This document shows, piece after piece, positions 17,297 to 26,600 of a DNA stretch of 64,000 bases. The position numbers were made by a program, and so were the translations under genes. Where the stretch lies: positions 1 through 64,000 of the forward strand of contig CAZZLC010000022.1 of NCBI GenBank assembly GCA_964655065.1. The letters are read 5' to 3'. The DNA is from DRPG01 sp964655065. GTDB taxonomy: Bacteria; Myxococcota_A; UBA796; GCA-2862545. The notes under the pieces were generated by a model, which worked only from the letters and a program-made list of their open reading frames with translations, was not told where the DNA came from and did no database searches. Position 1 is the first letter of the stretch, and every line of letters begins with the position of its first letter.

Positions 17297-17507
17297 GAGC
17301 CTCGCTGCCTGTTCCGAGAGGGCCGTGCCGGGTATCGACTCTCCTCCTCCGGTCGGGCGAGCGCGCTCGTGTCGCCACCCGCAGAGGGGCGAGATCATCG
17401 ACGGGGCGACCGTTCTGGGCTCGAGTGGAGACCTGGGCGCGCCTCACCTCGCCCCCATCCGCCCTCGCCGTCGTGACATGGCGGTTCGCGAGGATACGCG
17501 TCCGCCC

Positions 17508-17512
17508 GGAGG
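17508..17512 (+). promoter_or_regulatory. Ribosome binding site that fixes the GTG start of bacterioferritin
   Basis: GGAGG seven bases before the GTG at 17520. It argues against upstream in-frame starts at 17274 and 17478, which would add residues unlike any bacterioferritin. Confidence 0.7.
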
Positions 17513-17519
17513 ACGGTCC

Positions 17520-18020
17520 GTGAAGACGACTGCAGAGGTGGCACGGCTCGCGCTCGAACTCGCGCTCGACGATCTGGTCGCGTCGGAGACCTACCTGGTC
17601 TACGGGATGCTCCTGCGCGACTGGGGCTACGACGCGCTCGCCGATCACTTCGAGCACGAATCGCTCCACGAGCGGCAACACGCCAAGCTGCAGCTCGAAC
17701 GGCTCACCTACCTCGAGGTGCCGGTCGATCTCTCCCGGCGGCCGACGCCGCCGCCGACCCCGACGAGCCCTCGGGCCTGCCTCGAGGCCTCGCTCGCCAT
17801 GGAGATCCGGGTCGCCGAGAAGCTGGGGGAGCTGTGCCGTCGCGCGGCTTCGACCGACGAGGGCACCCGCCGGCTCGCCGAGACGTTGCTCGTGGAGACC
17901 GAGATGGACCACATCCTCTGGTTGAAGCAGCAGCTCACGATGATCGAGCAGGTCGGCGAAGGCACCTACCTCGCCCAGATGATCCGCGGCTCCGGGTCCT
18001 CGACGGACCTGACAGCCTGA
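17520..18020 (+). CDS. bfr: Bacterioferritin-like iron storage protein lacking the heme methionine
   Basis: 166 residues, the normal bacterioferritin length (about 158). With the GTG start the protein aligns without gaps to the first 60 residues of E. coli Bfr as I remember it: Asp18 replaces Glu18, then Glu51 and His54 are kept, and later Glu in LAMEIRVAEKL and ETEMDH supply the second iron ligands. So a four-helix ferroxidase centre is present and the protein should oxidise and store Fe(II) in a 24-mer cage. The heme-binding Met52 is replaced by Arg (sequence ERQHA), so inter-subunit heme is probably not bound. No ferredoxin (Bfd) gene is adjacent. Confidence 0.85.
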   Translation: MKTTAEVARLALELALDDLVASETYLVYGMLLRDWGYDALADHFEHESLHERQHAKLQLERLTYLEVPVDLSRRPTPPPTPTSPRACLEASLAMEIRVAEKLGELCRRAASTDEGTRRLAETLLVETEMDHILWLKQQLTMIEQVGEGTYLAQMIRGSGSSTDLTA

Positions 18021-18230
18021 CGGGGCTGTCGCACTCGCGAGCCCGATGCCTCGCTCGAGCCTCTCGCTCGTCGTGCTGTGCGGCGACGGCTACGCCTCCG
18101 ACCCGGGCCCGCCCGAAAGCGCCCGGGGGTTGTGGCGCACGGTCGCTGGCACCGCGAGCGGGCTCGCGGGATCGGACCGCCTGTGGAGTCGCGAGCGGCA
18201 GGTGACGCCGAGGGCGAGGATGGAGGAGCG

Positions 18231-18530
18231 ATGTGGTGGATCGTCTGGTTTGCCTGCGGGGCGAAGGTCTCTCCCTCACCGGAGCCTCCGGCAGGGCTCA
18301 CGGCCGAGCAGCGCGACGTCCAACGAGCGGCGCAGGCCATGGCCGAGGCCGTCGTTCGGCAGCACGGGTCCCGTCCGCCCCCGCCGGCGCTGGCGGAGCT
18401 CGTCGAGAGCGTCCGCGCGTTGCCTGGCGTCGCGGTGGTCGAGGCCTGGGAGGCCACCGCGACCCTCCACCTCCACTTCGAAGACGGAGCCACCGCACTG
18501 GTCGTCGGCGACGGACGGTTCTCGCGCTGA
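18231..18530 (+). CDS. Small secreted or lipid-anchored protein of unknown function
   Basis: 99 residues. The start MWWIVWFACGAKVSP at 18231, with GGAGGAGCG before the ATG, gives a very short hydrophobic leader ending FAC, consistent with a minimal lipoprotein signal. The rest holds a helix (TAEQRDVQRAAQAMAEAVV), then a beta segment (VAVVEAWEATATLHLHFED). The family is not recognised. The upstream in-frame region has arginine-rich non-coding composition. It stands alone between bacterioferritin and an AraC gene on the other strand. Confidence 0.65.
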   Translation: MWWIVWFACGAKVSPSPEPPAGLTAEQRDVQRAAQAMAEAVVRQHGSRPPPPALAELVESVRALPGVAVVEAWEATATLHLHFEDGATALVVGDGRFSR

Positions 18531-18628
18531 CCGAGCCCTCGGCGATGGTCTTGGCCCAGGCCCGTGCGGACGTCGTTGGCGAGCGGCTCTGGCACCTACG
18601 TACCGCTATCAGCTGGCGGAGCGCGTAT

Positions 18629-19744
18629 TCACCTCATGCGGGCAGGACGATGAAAGCGGCGTCGATAGTCGGCCGGCGGCAGCCCCTGGGCCTCGCGGAA
18701 TGCCCTCGCGAACGTCGAACGGTCCGCGTAGCCCACGCGCGCCGCGATCTCGTCGATGGGCAGACGGCTGCGGACGAGGAGGTCGCACGCTCGCTCGATG
18801 CGCTGCGTCCGCGGGTACTCGCGAGGCGTCATCCCAAGCGCCCGGACGAAACGTCGACGCAGGGTTCGCTCGCTGATGTGGGCGAGCTCCGCCGCGGCCT
18901 GAATCACGCTCGGTGCGCCAAGATGCCCGGCGATGAAGCGACGGGCGAGGCGAACCGTGGCGTCCTCGAGGTCCCGTGAGCCCTCGCGGGCCTTGTCGCC
19001 GACGCGTCCATCGAGCGGAGTCTCCCAGGCCTTGCCGTAGAGATCGGCGATGAGTACCGCGAGTGGCGCCCCACAGAAGTGGGCGACGGTGTAGAGGCTG
19101 ACGTCGGCCGAGTAGACCGCGAAGCCCCCGGACACGAGCTCGCGACGAGGCCCGCTGACCACGATGGTGCGGTTCGTGACCGCCTCGACGTCGGGGAACC
19201 GCGTGCGAAACGTGTTCTCGAACAGCGGGATCACCGAGCAGGTGTGACCGTCCAGAAGTCCCGTCTCCGCGATCGGGAACGTCCCGCTGCAGGTGGTGAC
19301 GATCAGTGCGCCCCCTCGATGCTGATCGACGAGCCAGTCCCGCTCGTCCGGCGTCACGATCGGGGCCGCACGTTGCCCGGAGAGGTACCCGTACGCGTCG
19401 TACACGACGGGCACGATGACGGCGTCGTACTGAACGTCGGGCTCGAGTCCGCGATCCGGCTGCACCAAGGCACCACTGAGGCTCCGGTACGACGAAGGAT
19501 CGGCGGCGACGAGCCGCGGAGCGAACATCGGTCGGTCCGGTGGCGTGTCGGCCAGCGGGTTGGCGCCCATCAAATCCTCGAAGCAGGCGAAGACGTTTGC
19601 GAGGCTCGCGTGAGCGACCAGCCACAGCGCCACGCGGTGCCTGGCGTGTTCGAACGCGTCTTCACCAGCGTTCTGAGCAACCCACGCCCGGTACCCGCGC
19701 TCTGGGGCTGTCCGATCGGTCCGCACTCCGTCCGCTCGCGCCAT
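18629..19744 (-). CDS. AraC-family regulator with DJ-1/PfpI-like N-terminal domain
   Basis: 371 residues of the GlxA/FtrA type. The N-terminal domain resembles DJ-1/PfpI (RVALWLVAHASLANVFACFE, YDAVIVPVVYDAYG, and the nucleophile elbow VTTCSGTFPIAETGLLDG with Cys). The C-terminal 100 residues carry two AraC helix-turn-helices (AAAELAHISERTLRRRFV and IDEIAARVGYADRSTFARAF). It is a DNA-binding regulator that senses a small ligand, often nitrogen-rich or aldehyde-like. The ATG at 19744 has AGGAGG seven bases before it. It is divergent from the EthD gene, 49 bases away, its likely target. Confidence 0.9.
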   Translation of the reverse strand: MARADGVRTDRTAPERGYRAWVAQNAGEDAFEHARHRVALWLVAHASLANVFACFEDLMGANPLADTPPDRPMFAPRLVAADPSSYRSLSGALVQPDRGLEPDVQYDAVIVPVVYDAYGYLSGQRAAPIVTPDERDWLVDQHRGGALIVTTCSGTFPIAETGLLDGHTCSVIPLFENTFRTRFPDVEAVTNRTIVVSGPRRELVSGGFAVYSADVSLYTVAHFCGAPLAVLIADLYGKAWETPLDGRVGDKAREGSRDLEDATVRLARRFIAGHLGAPSVIQAAAELAHISERTLRRRFVRALGMTPREYPRTQRIERACDLLVRSRLPIDEIAARVGYADRSTFARAFREAQGLPPADYRRRFHRPARMR

Positions 19745-19793
19745 ACCGACGCCTCCTCGCTCTGCGTACTGTCTCGACGTCAAGGAGGCACTG

Positions 19794-20186
19794 ATGCCGA
19801 AGTTGCTCCCGGCCACCGAAGGGGTGGCCTCCCGGCTGCTGCACGAGCGGCCATTTGTTGCGCGCTACCTCGTCCGCCGAAAGGCGGGCATGTCGTGGGA
19901 CGAGTTCCGCCATCACCAGATCGAGGTTCACTCCCCGCTCTCGGTCCAGATTCCCGGGCTGCTCGACTACCAGATGCACCTCTTCCCGCCCGCGGGCGAA
20001 GAGGTCCAGCCCTTCGACGGAATGGCAGAGGCGACCTTCGCTACCGCCGAGGACCACGATCGAGGAATCGCCTCCGAACAAGGCCAGGCCGCGGTGGCCG
20101 ACCTGCCCAACTACACCGACGTGAGCGCCATGGTCGTGTTGCGCGGCGACGTGTCGATGTCGTGGGCAGGCAAGCTCACGGAATGA
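19794..20186 (+). CDS. EthD-domain protein
   Basis: 130 residues with the EthD/dimeric alpha-beta barrel pattern: RYLVRRKAGMSWDEFRHHQI, EVHSPLSVQIPGLLDYQMHL, an insert and a C-terminal MVVLRGDVSM strand. Proteins of this fold bind or open small molecules, and some work with P450 or dehydratase partners; an exact reaction cannot be given. GGAGG lies before the ATG (AAGGAGGCACTG). It is divergent from the AraC/DJ-1 regulator and probably under its control. Confidence 0.8.
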   Translation: MPKLLPATEGVASRLLHERPFVARYLVRRKAGMSWDEFRHHQIEVHSPLSVQIPGLLDYQMHLFPPAGEEVQPFDGMAEATFATAEDHDRGIASEQGQAAVADLPNYTDVSAMVVLRGDVSMSWAGKLTE

Positions 20187-20447
20187 CGACCGGCCGAGGA
20201 AGGACGCGTTCCCTGCCGGCGACGAGCACGGGCAAGAGTGCCTGGGCGACTTCCTCGGGCTTCTCTTCGTGCACGAACAGGCGCGCGTCGCGAACGACGT
20301 GAAGCCGCGCGTCAGTAGAGGTCTCGACCATCTCCTCGGCCCACTCGAGGGGCAGGAAGGGTCGTGCTCGCCGGTTGCCGCGTGCAGCTCGCCAAGCGCT
20401 CCGACGAGCGCCCGCTCGTCGAAGCTCTGAATCAATCGAACCGCACC
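20176..20447 (-). pseudogene. Alpha/beta hydrolase, C-terminal remnant with frameshift
   Basis: Two minus-strand frames together spell the last part of an alpha/beta hydrolase. One gives RLIQSFDERALVGALGEL, the cap-to-core linker, and the other gives FLPLEWAEEMVE, ARLHVVRDARLFVHEEKPEE and ALLPVLVAG, the segment with the late Asp and the His region in the catalytic fold (His replaced by Leu in RLFVHEE). The frames differ by one base in about 30 codons of disturbed sequence, where the usual WGExDxFLP strand is lost. The N-terminal two thirds are absent. It overlaps the end of the EthD gene by 11 bases. Confidence 0.6.
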
Positions 20448-20483
20448 CCAGCGCCGCAGCCGAGCGGATGCATCCGCAGGTGC

Positions 20484-21071
20484 TCACCCCGCGACCTCGT
20501 CGAGCAGCCGGCGCACGCGGCCCAACGGCACCCGATCAATGGGTTTGCCGTCGATGCTGCTGTACGAAGTTCGACGCAGCTCCGCCGGTGCATACACGCT
20601 GAGCTCGACGAACACGTCGTCGACGTCGAACCGTACGTGAACGAACCGGCGCAGGCGTCCCCCCTTGACCACGGGGCGCACCTCGCGGACGGGATCGAGC
20701 CCGGCATCGCGCAGGCGGATGAGCAGCGCCTCCTCGTCGAGGGTGAAGATGTGCAGGTCGACGTCGCTCTCGGCATGTACTGCCCCGGACGCCACGGACC
20801 CGATGAGTCGGGGCTCGAGGTCGTGCAGGCGCTCCATGACCCGGACCGCGACCTCCCGGAGGCGACGGAGCCAACGCCGCCGGGCCTCGGCGTCGATCGA
20901 GGTGAGCGCGACGATCACGGAGCGGATCTGGCGGTTGGAAGGCAGCCGTCGTGCCCCGAGCCGGTCGGCCGCGAGTCGCTTGGCCGTGAAGTATTCCTTC
21001 ACCCCCTCGTCGAGCATCAGCCGCGCAGCCTCGGCGGCCACCGCCTGGGGGTCGGGACGGCGGCGACTCAC
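20484..21071 (-). CDS. Nucleotidyltransferase-domain protein
   Basis: 195 residues. The core motif is LIGSVASGAVHAESDVDLHI, the GS-x10-DxD signature of the Pol-beta/MNT nucleotidyltransferase fold, with an N-terminal helical part (VKEYFTAKRLAADRL) and a C-terminal beta part (FVHVRFDVDDVFVELSVYAP). It should transfer a nucleotide to an unknown acceptor. GTG at 21071 shares four bases with the stop of the upstream HD gene (GTGA), so the two are translationally coupled. The pairing of an HD phosphohydrolase and a nucleotidyltransferase recalls CCA-adding or nucleotide-signal enzymes, but the combination is not one I can name. Confidence 0.75.
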   Translation of the reverse strand: MSRRRPDPQAVAAEAARLMLDEGVKEYFTAKRLAADRLGARRLPSNRQIRSVIVALTSIDAEARRRWLRRLREVAVRVMERLHDLEPRLIGSVASGAVHAESDVDLHIFTLDEEALLIRLRDAGLDPVREVRPVVKGGRLRRFVHVRFDVDDVFVELSVYAPAELRRTSYSSIDGKPIDRVPLGRVRRLLDEVAG

Positions 21072-21556
21072 GGCCCGTGCCGCAGGATCTCCTCCAGCGT
21101 GTCGACGGCGTCGGCGACCGCGCCTACGGTCGCGTGGGGGTCGCGACCTCCCACGTCCCAGCGACGCAGCCGCTCGAGGTCGCGGAGCTGTGCCGTGCCC
21201 CGGAGTCGTCGTCGCGTGCGCTGCGGGGCTCGCATCAGATCGAGGTGGTGCCTGACGAGCCAGACGACCCGGTCGGACACCAGCCCCTGGAGCAACCCGG
21301 CTCCTTCGACCTCGTGAGGTCCGGGCAGGCCCTTGCCGACGTCGTGGAGCAGTGCGGCGGCCCACATCTCGGGGTCGTCGCTCTCCGCGAGGGCGAGGGC
21401 GTGAACCTGAAGGGAGTGAAACAAGGCGTCCCCTTCGGGATGCCACACGGGATTCTGCTCGACCCCATCGAGGTCTTCGAGCAAGTCCACCAGGATGTTC
21501 TTCACGATGCACCGCAGACCGGTCCGCAAGGGTCGAACCGCTGCTGGGTGGCTCAT
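21068..21556 (-). CDS. HD-domain phosphohydrolase
   Basis: 162 residues from an ATG at 21556. The HD metal site is spread as DALFHSLQVHALAL (first His), then AALLHDVGKGLPG (His-Asp pair), then VWLVRHHLDLM (further His), typical of the HD superfamily of metal-dependent phosphohydrolases and HD domains of CCA-adding enzymes. It overlaps the nucleotidyltransferase gene downstream by four bases. The start is not certain: no good ribosome site stands before 21556 and a GTG at 21506 is an alternative, since conserved sequence begins near VKNILVDLLEDL. Confidence 0.75.
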   Translation of the reverse strand: MSHPAAVRPLRTGLRCIVKNILVDLLEDLDGVEQNPVWHPEGDALFHSLQVHALALAESDDPEMWAAALLHDVGKGLPGPHEVEGAGLLQGLVSDRVVWLVRHHLDLMRAPQRTRRRLRGTAQLRDLERLRRWDVGGRDPHATVGAVADAVDTLEEILRHGP

Positions 21557-21818
21557 AACTGACTGGCGGCATCGAACCCGGGGGCGTGGCTCGTACGAGG
21601 GTCGGGAGGGAGGCCACGGCAATCTCACGGTGGCGGCGCAGCATCCGTTCCTGGGCCTCGATGGGGCCACCACGGAAGAGCGACGGTCCGTCGCCGGCGT
21701 TCTGGGACCCTTCCCGGCACTGTAGGACCCAGGCACCCTCGGGGGATTCCGGTTCCTCTCGGCCCGCTCGGCATCGCGGACGCGCGCTTGCTCTCGGCGC
21801 GACGAGGATGGGTGCTCG

Positions 21819-22382
21819 CTACTCGTCCGCCACCGCAGGATCGCCCGTCCGGATCTGGCCGTTGGACTTGACCCTGCCGGCCTCGTCGAGGCCCGGAACC
21901 AGAACCAGGTCGGCATCGACGATGCGGATCTGCCCGTCTTCGACCTCCAGGGTGCCATCGAGGGCGCGAAGCAGGCCGAGCTGCTCGTCCACGACCTCGA
22001 TCTCGCCTCCCAGGACGTCGATGAGGTCGGCGTGGTTGTTGAGAATCGCGCTGACCTCGCGCATCGAGGCTTCGAGCGTCTTCAGCGCCCTCGCCTGCTG
22101 ATCCACGTCGGCCTCCAGCACATCCAGCGCATCGTCGACCGCGCCCTCGAGATCCGCCAACGCTTCGACGTCGAGCCGCTGGGCCGGCTCGTGGTTTGCC
22201 AGCTCGGGTGCCGGCTCACGGTAGGCCACGATCTCGACGGCACCCCCAGGGGGGGCCCCGGCCAGCGCGTCCAGATCGGCTCGCAAGGCGGCAATCTCCT
22301 GCCGCGCCGCGTCGAGCTCTGCCCGGAGAGCCCGCTCGTCGTTCCACCATCCACACCCGAGAACACCGAGCAGTACCCACAC
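21819..22382 (-). CDS. Coiled-coil lipoprotein
   Basis: 187 residues. The GTG start (GGAGG six bases before it) gives VWVLLGVLGCGWW, a short lipoprotein signal with Cys10. The next stretch is heptad-rich helix (RALRAELDAARQEIAAL), then an Asp/Glu-rich helical stretch (LEGAVDDALDVLEADV, ALKTLEASMREVSAIL) and a C-terminal beta-like segment EVEDGQIRIVDADLVLVP. It probably forms a periplasmic coiled coil anchored in a membrane. I do not recognise a family. It is divergent from the DUF547 gene with a 246-base spacer. Confidence 0.7.
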   Translation of the reverse strand: MWVLLGVLGCGWWNDERALRAELDAARQEIAALRADLDALAGAPPGGAVEIVAYREPAPELANHEPAQRLDVEALADLEGAVDDALDVLEADVDQQARALKTLEASMREVSAILNNHADLIDVLGGEIEVVDEQLGLLRALDGTLEVEDGQIRIVDADLVLVPGLDEAGRVKSNGQIRTGDPAVADE

Positions 22383-22628
22383 GCCCCACCTCCGGTCGCC
22401 ATCAGCGGGTCCGTACCAACCCCAGGGGCCGGGCGAACGAGCCGGCGACGAATGTCCACGGACGGCGCGCGACCAGAACAGAGCCGGTCACGATCGATAC
22501 GGAGCCCCTGGAGGGGTCGTGGTGTGGTTCTCGATGTGGCTGGCTTCGTCTGCCGAGGGCTCCTCCGACACGGGCGGCGATGTCCGAGGCAAGGCAGAGA
22601 CCTTCTCTTTCGCCTCCTCGCCCCTGCC

Positions 22629-23462
22629 GTGAGTCGCTCCCGTCGCATCGTCGTCGACCTCGGGCGCGGCCTCGTGCTGATGCTGCTCGTCGCCTGCAGC
22701 CGGCTGCAACAAACCCCCTTCCTCGTCCGGGCGTTCGGCCCCGAGGCTGTGGAACTGCGGGAGGCCTACGCCAGCGGGCCCGGGGACTCGACGTTCGAGC
22801 ACGCCGACTTCACCGCGTTGCTCGAACGCCACGTTCGTGGCGTCGATGTCGACTACGTGGGACTCCAACGCGACGCCGACCGCCTGGACGAGTACCTCGC
22901 CCGCCTCGCCGAGGCGCCGCTGCCCGCCCTGAACCGCGACCAGAAGCTGGCGCTGTACATCAATGCCTACAACGCGTTCACCCTGGCGCTGATCCTCGAG
23001 CACTGGCCCCTCGACTCCATCCGAGACATCCCCCGTCGCGACCGCTGGGACGCCGTTCGCTGGGTCATTGGTGGCCGGGTTCTGTCGCTGGCGCAGATCG
23101 AGCACGGGGAGCTGCGACCGAATTTCGTCGAACCCCGCATCCACTTTGCGATCAACTGTGCGAGCATCGGCTGTCCGCCGCTTCGCAACGAGGCCTACGA
23201 AGCGTCGACCCTCGACGCCCAGCTCGAGCAACAGACCCAGGCCCTTCACGACGACGCTCGCTGGGTGCGCGTGGACGACGAGACCGGTACGGTCGAGCTC
23301 ACCTCGCTGTACCTGTGGTACGAGGGAGACTTCGCCCAGGTGGCGGGTTCACCGCTGGAATTCGCCGCGCGCTACCGGCCCGAGCTCGCCGCGGGCAGGT
23401 ACCGAATCAGGTGGCTTTCCTACGACTGGGGCCTGAACGTCGCTTCGACGCAGGCGGACTGA
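22629..23462 (+). CDS. DUF547-domain lipoprotein
   Basis: 277 residues from GTG at 22629; the N-terminus SRSRRIVVDLGRGLVLMLLV ends in the lipobox LVAC. The body is a DUF547 protein: VDYVGLQRDADRLDEYL, KLALYINAYNAFTLALIL, LSLAQIEHGELR, HFAINCASIGCPPL and the C-terminal WLSYDWGLN. DUF547 shares a fold with papain-like enzymes (Cys and His in the CASIGCPPL and IEH regions), but no activity is established. No clear ribosome site stands before the GTG; the start was chosen because it gives a complete signal peptide. Confidence 0.8.
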   Translation: MSRSRRIVVDLGRGLVLMLLVACSRLQQTPFLVRAFGPEAVELREAYASGPGDSTFEHADFTALLERHVRGVDVDYVGLQRDADRLDEYLARLAEAPLPALNRDQKLALYINAYNAFTLALILEHWPLDSIRDIPRRDRWDAVRWVIGGRVLSLAQIEHGELRPNFVEPRIHFAINCASIGCPPLRNEAYEASTLDAQLEQQTQALHDDARWVRVDDETGTVELTSLYLWYEGDFAQVAGSPLEFAARYRPELAAGRYRIRWLSYDWGLNVASTQAD

Positions 23463-23649
23463 AGGGGTCCGTCGGCGCGTGGTGCCACGAGGACCCGAGG
23501 ACTTCGTTGTGATGGCCGTCGCGGCCTTCGAGAGGCCCACAGGCCCGGCGACCGACTGACCACGCCACGGTCAGCCCAGGCGTGGGGACCACGGGCACGA
23601 CGCGACGTTGGTGGACGATGGTTGCGAAAGGGACGTCCGTGACGCGGCT

Positions 23650-26600
23650 TCAAGGGCTCGAGGCCCCACCGCGGCGCGCCTTCGCCAGCACGATCTCGAC
23701 CGCGTGCTGGAGCTCGGTGCTGCCGAAGGGCTTGCGGAGCACCGTCTGACCCTCCACCGCATCACCCAGCACCCCGGCCGCGTACCCCGTCATGAAGAGG
23801 ACCGGGAGCTCGGGCTGGACTGCGCGAACCGCGACGCAGACGGCGGGGCCGTCAGCGCCCGGCATCACCACGTCCGACAGCAACAGATCGAACGGCTCCT
23901 CGAGGGCGAGCGCGACGGCATCCTCGAGACCCGTCGCGATACGAGGCGCCCAGCCGAGGCCGTTCGCCATCCGGGCCACGGCACGGGCGAGGTACTCTTG
24001 ATCGTCCACGACGAGGATGCGCAGCCGCGTGATCTCGTTGGATACGGGCGGTGCGGGCTCGTCGGGGCGCGGCGATGGCGTGGCGGGGCTGGCCGGCATC
24101 GCCTCCGAGCGAACGAGGGGCAGCCGCACCACGACCGAGGTGCCGCGCGTGCCCGTGCTCCCCAGGCGCAGCGTGCCGCCGGCCTCGGTTACCGCGCCGT
24201 GCACGGTGGCGAGACCGAGGCCGGTCCCGTGGCTCGCGGTCTTGGTGCTGAAGTAGGGCTCCAGAGCGTGCTCGAGTTGCTCCGAGGTCATGCCCGAGCC
24301 CGTGTCCTCGACGCGCAGCTCGGCGACCGGGCCTTCCCCGACCGTCACCACAAGCCCGATGCGCCCGTCGTCCGCGATGGCTTCTGCGCCGTTGAGCACG
24401 AGGTTGGTGACCACACGATCGAGGCGCGACGGGTCGACATTGACCCAGCACCGGGCCTCGCGGGTGAGGGTGAGCACCACGTTGTTCCGAATCATGCGGC
24501 GCAGCAGCGGCATCAGCTTCTCGAGTGCCGCGCCGAGCTCGACGAGCACGGGCGCGTGCGTGTCGCGCTGGCCGACCACGAGGAGCTGCCGAACGAGCTC
24601 GGTGGCGCGCTGGACGAGGTCGGTGAGCTCACGCGAGCTCTCCCGGACCTCCTGGTCCGCGTGCTCGGCGAGCAGTGCGGCGTGGCTCGCCACCACGACC
24701 AGGAGGTTGTTGAAGTCGTGCGCCACGCCGCCCGCGAGCCGACCCAGCGACTGTAGCCGACGGCTCGCCTCGAGCTCCGCCTGGGCCCGAGCGGTCCGCT
24801 CCTGCTCGCGATTCGCGCGCTCTTCGGCCCGCTGCCGCTCGAGCATCTGAACCTGCAGCGCCAGGCGGGCCCGGCGGTCGCGCTGCCAGCCCCCTACCAG
24901 ACCCACGATCACGGTACCGAGGAGGGCCAGTGGCAACACCGTCCGCACCCACACCGTCTCGCCGAGGTTGGGTCGACGCACGAACGACAGCTCGACCGGC
25001 TCGGTCCACGACGCGCCCGGCGCTAGAGCCTGCACTGCGAAGCGGTAGCGTCCGGGGTCCAGAGGACCCAGGTGGAGCTCTCGCGAGCGGGTCGGGGGCG
25101 ACCAGCCGGGCCCCGAAGACGTGGGGCCCTCCAGGCGGTAGCGGTACTGGACGTCGCGGGGCCGCACCATCTCCAGGGCCACGAACCGCAGCGACAGGAT
25201 ACCCGGGCCCCGAACGCGGGCCTCCGTCCTCAGGTCGTGCCCCCCGTAGTCGGCCCGCTCGAGGCGGAGTGGAGGCGGTGGCGGCGCTTGGACCGCCGAG
25301 GTGTGCACCTCGGCGACCCCGTCGATGGTCGCGACCCACAGGCGCTCGTCCGGCCCGAGCCAGCCAGCGGGGCCGTTGGCTTCGTCCGCGGTCACGGGAA
25401 CGCAACGGAGACGCGGCCGGGTCCCAGCAACCACCGCCTCGACCGCGCTCTCCTCGACGAAGCCGACGCCGCGGTTGGTGTTGAGCCACAGCCGACCGTC
25501 GTTGGTGCGCGACAAGTGCGACAGCGAGTCGTCGCACAATCCCTGCGAGACCGTGACTCGTGCCTCGACGATGTCGCCACGCAACGCCACGAGGCCCGAG
25601 CCATAGGTCGACACCCAGGTCCGATCGCCGCGCTCGACGAGATCACGGATCGGTCCCGCACCCTCGATCGGGATGTCGCGAAGGATCCGACCCGCCTGCC
25701 ACAGCACGAGGTGCGAGCGGTCGAGCACCAGCCACACCGCTCGCTTCGTGACCGACACGTCCGGGGCGGAGGGACTGTGGAGAACCCGGACCTCGGACGC
25801 CCCGAGCTCCCGTGCCGTCACCAGGAGGCCGGCCTTCCCACGCTTCGGGACGGCGTAGACCTGGCCGTCGAGCACGAACCAGGGGCCCTCGTTCGCTGGC
25901 CAGAACCGGTCAGGGTGCCGCGGAGCCAGCGCCGCTACCTGCTCGGGAATGCCCGACGCGCGGTAGCGAAGGACCGCGAGCGGCACTCCGGGGCGGCGGG
26001 CTCCGAAGAGCAGGGCGCCGCCATCGCCATCGCCCCACACGCGTGGACAGCGGAAGACCTCCCAGTTCCCCCAGCCCACCGGAGGAGCGGTACCCACCGC
26101 GTGGATGCCGGAGCACGTCGCCGCCCAGACCCCGTCGCCACGCGGGGCAAGCGACCACACGCTCTCGCCATCGTCGCTGTGCAGACGCGAGAGTCGTGGC
26201 ACGAGGTGCACGAGCCCCTCGCCATCGAGGCCTACCCACAGCCCGCCGCGCCGGTCGGGCCACGTCGCCCGAATCGGCGCGTCGAAGGCAGGAGGCGGCT
26301 CGTGGGGATCGTCGACCGCCACGAGCTTCCCGTCGTCTACAACCCAGCGAACTCCGCCCCATCTGACCGCAAATCCGGCCTGCAGCGCGAGTCCGTCCCC
26401 CTGCCGTACGGTCTGCCAGCGGCCGTCCTGCCAGCGCACGAGACGGTCGTGGGACGACACCCAGAAGGCGCCCCTCAGGTCCTGAGACCACCGCAGGTAG
26501 TCTGCGCCGTTCCATTTCGGCGTGGGGGGGAGGGCACCGCAGTCGCCGCTCAGGCAAACGGGGTCGAGGTTCCGGCCGCTGCCCAGAAGCCCTCCCCCCG

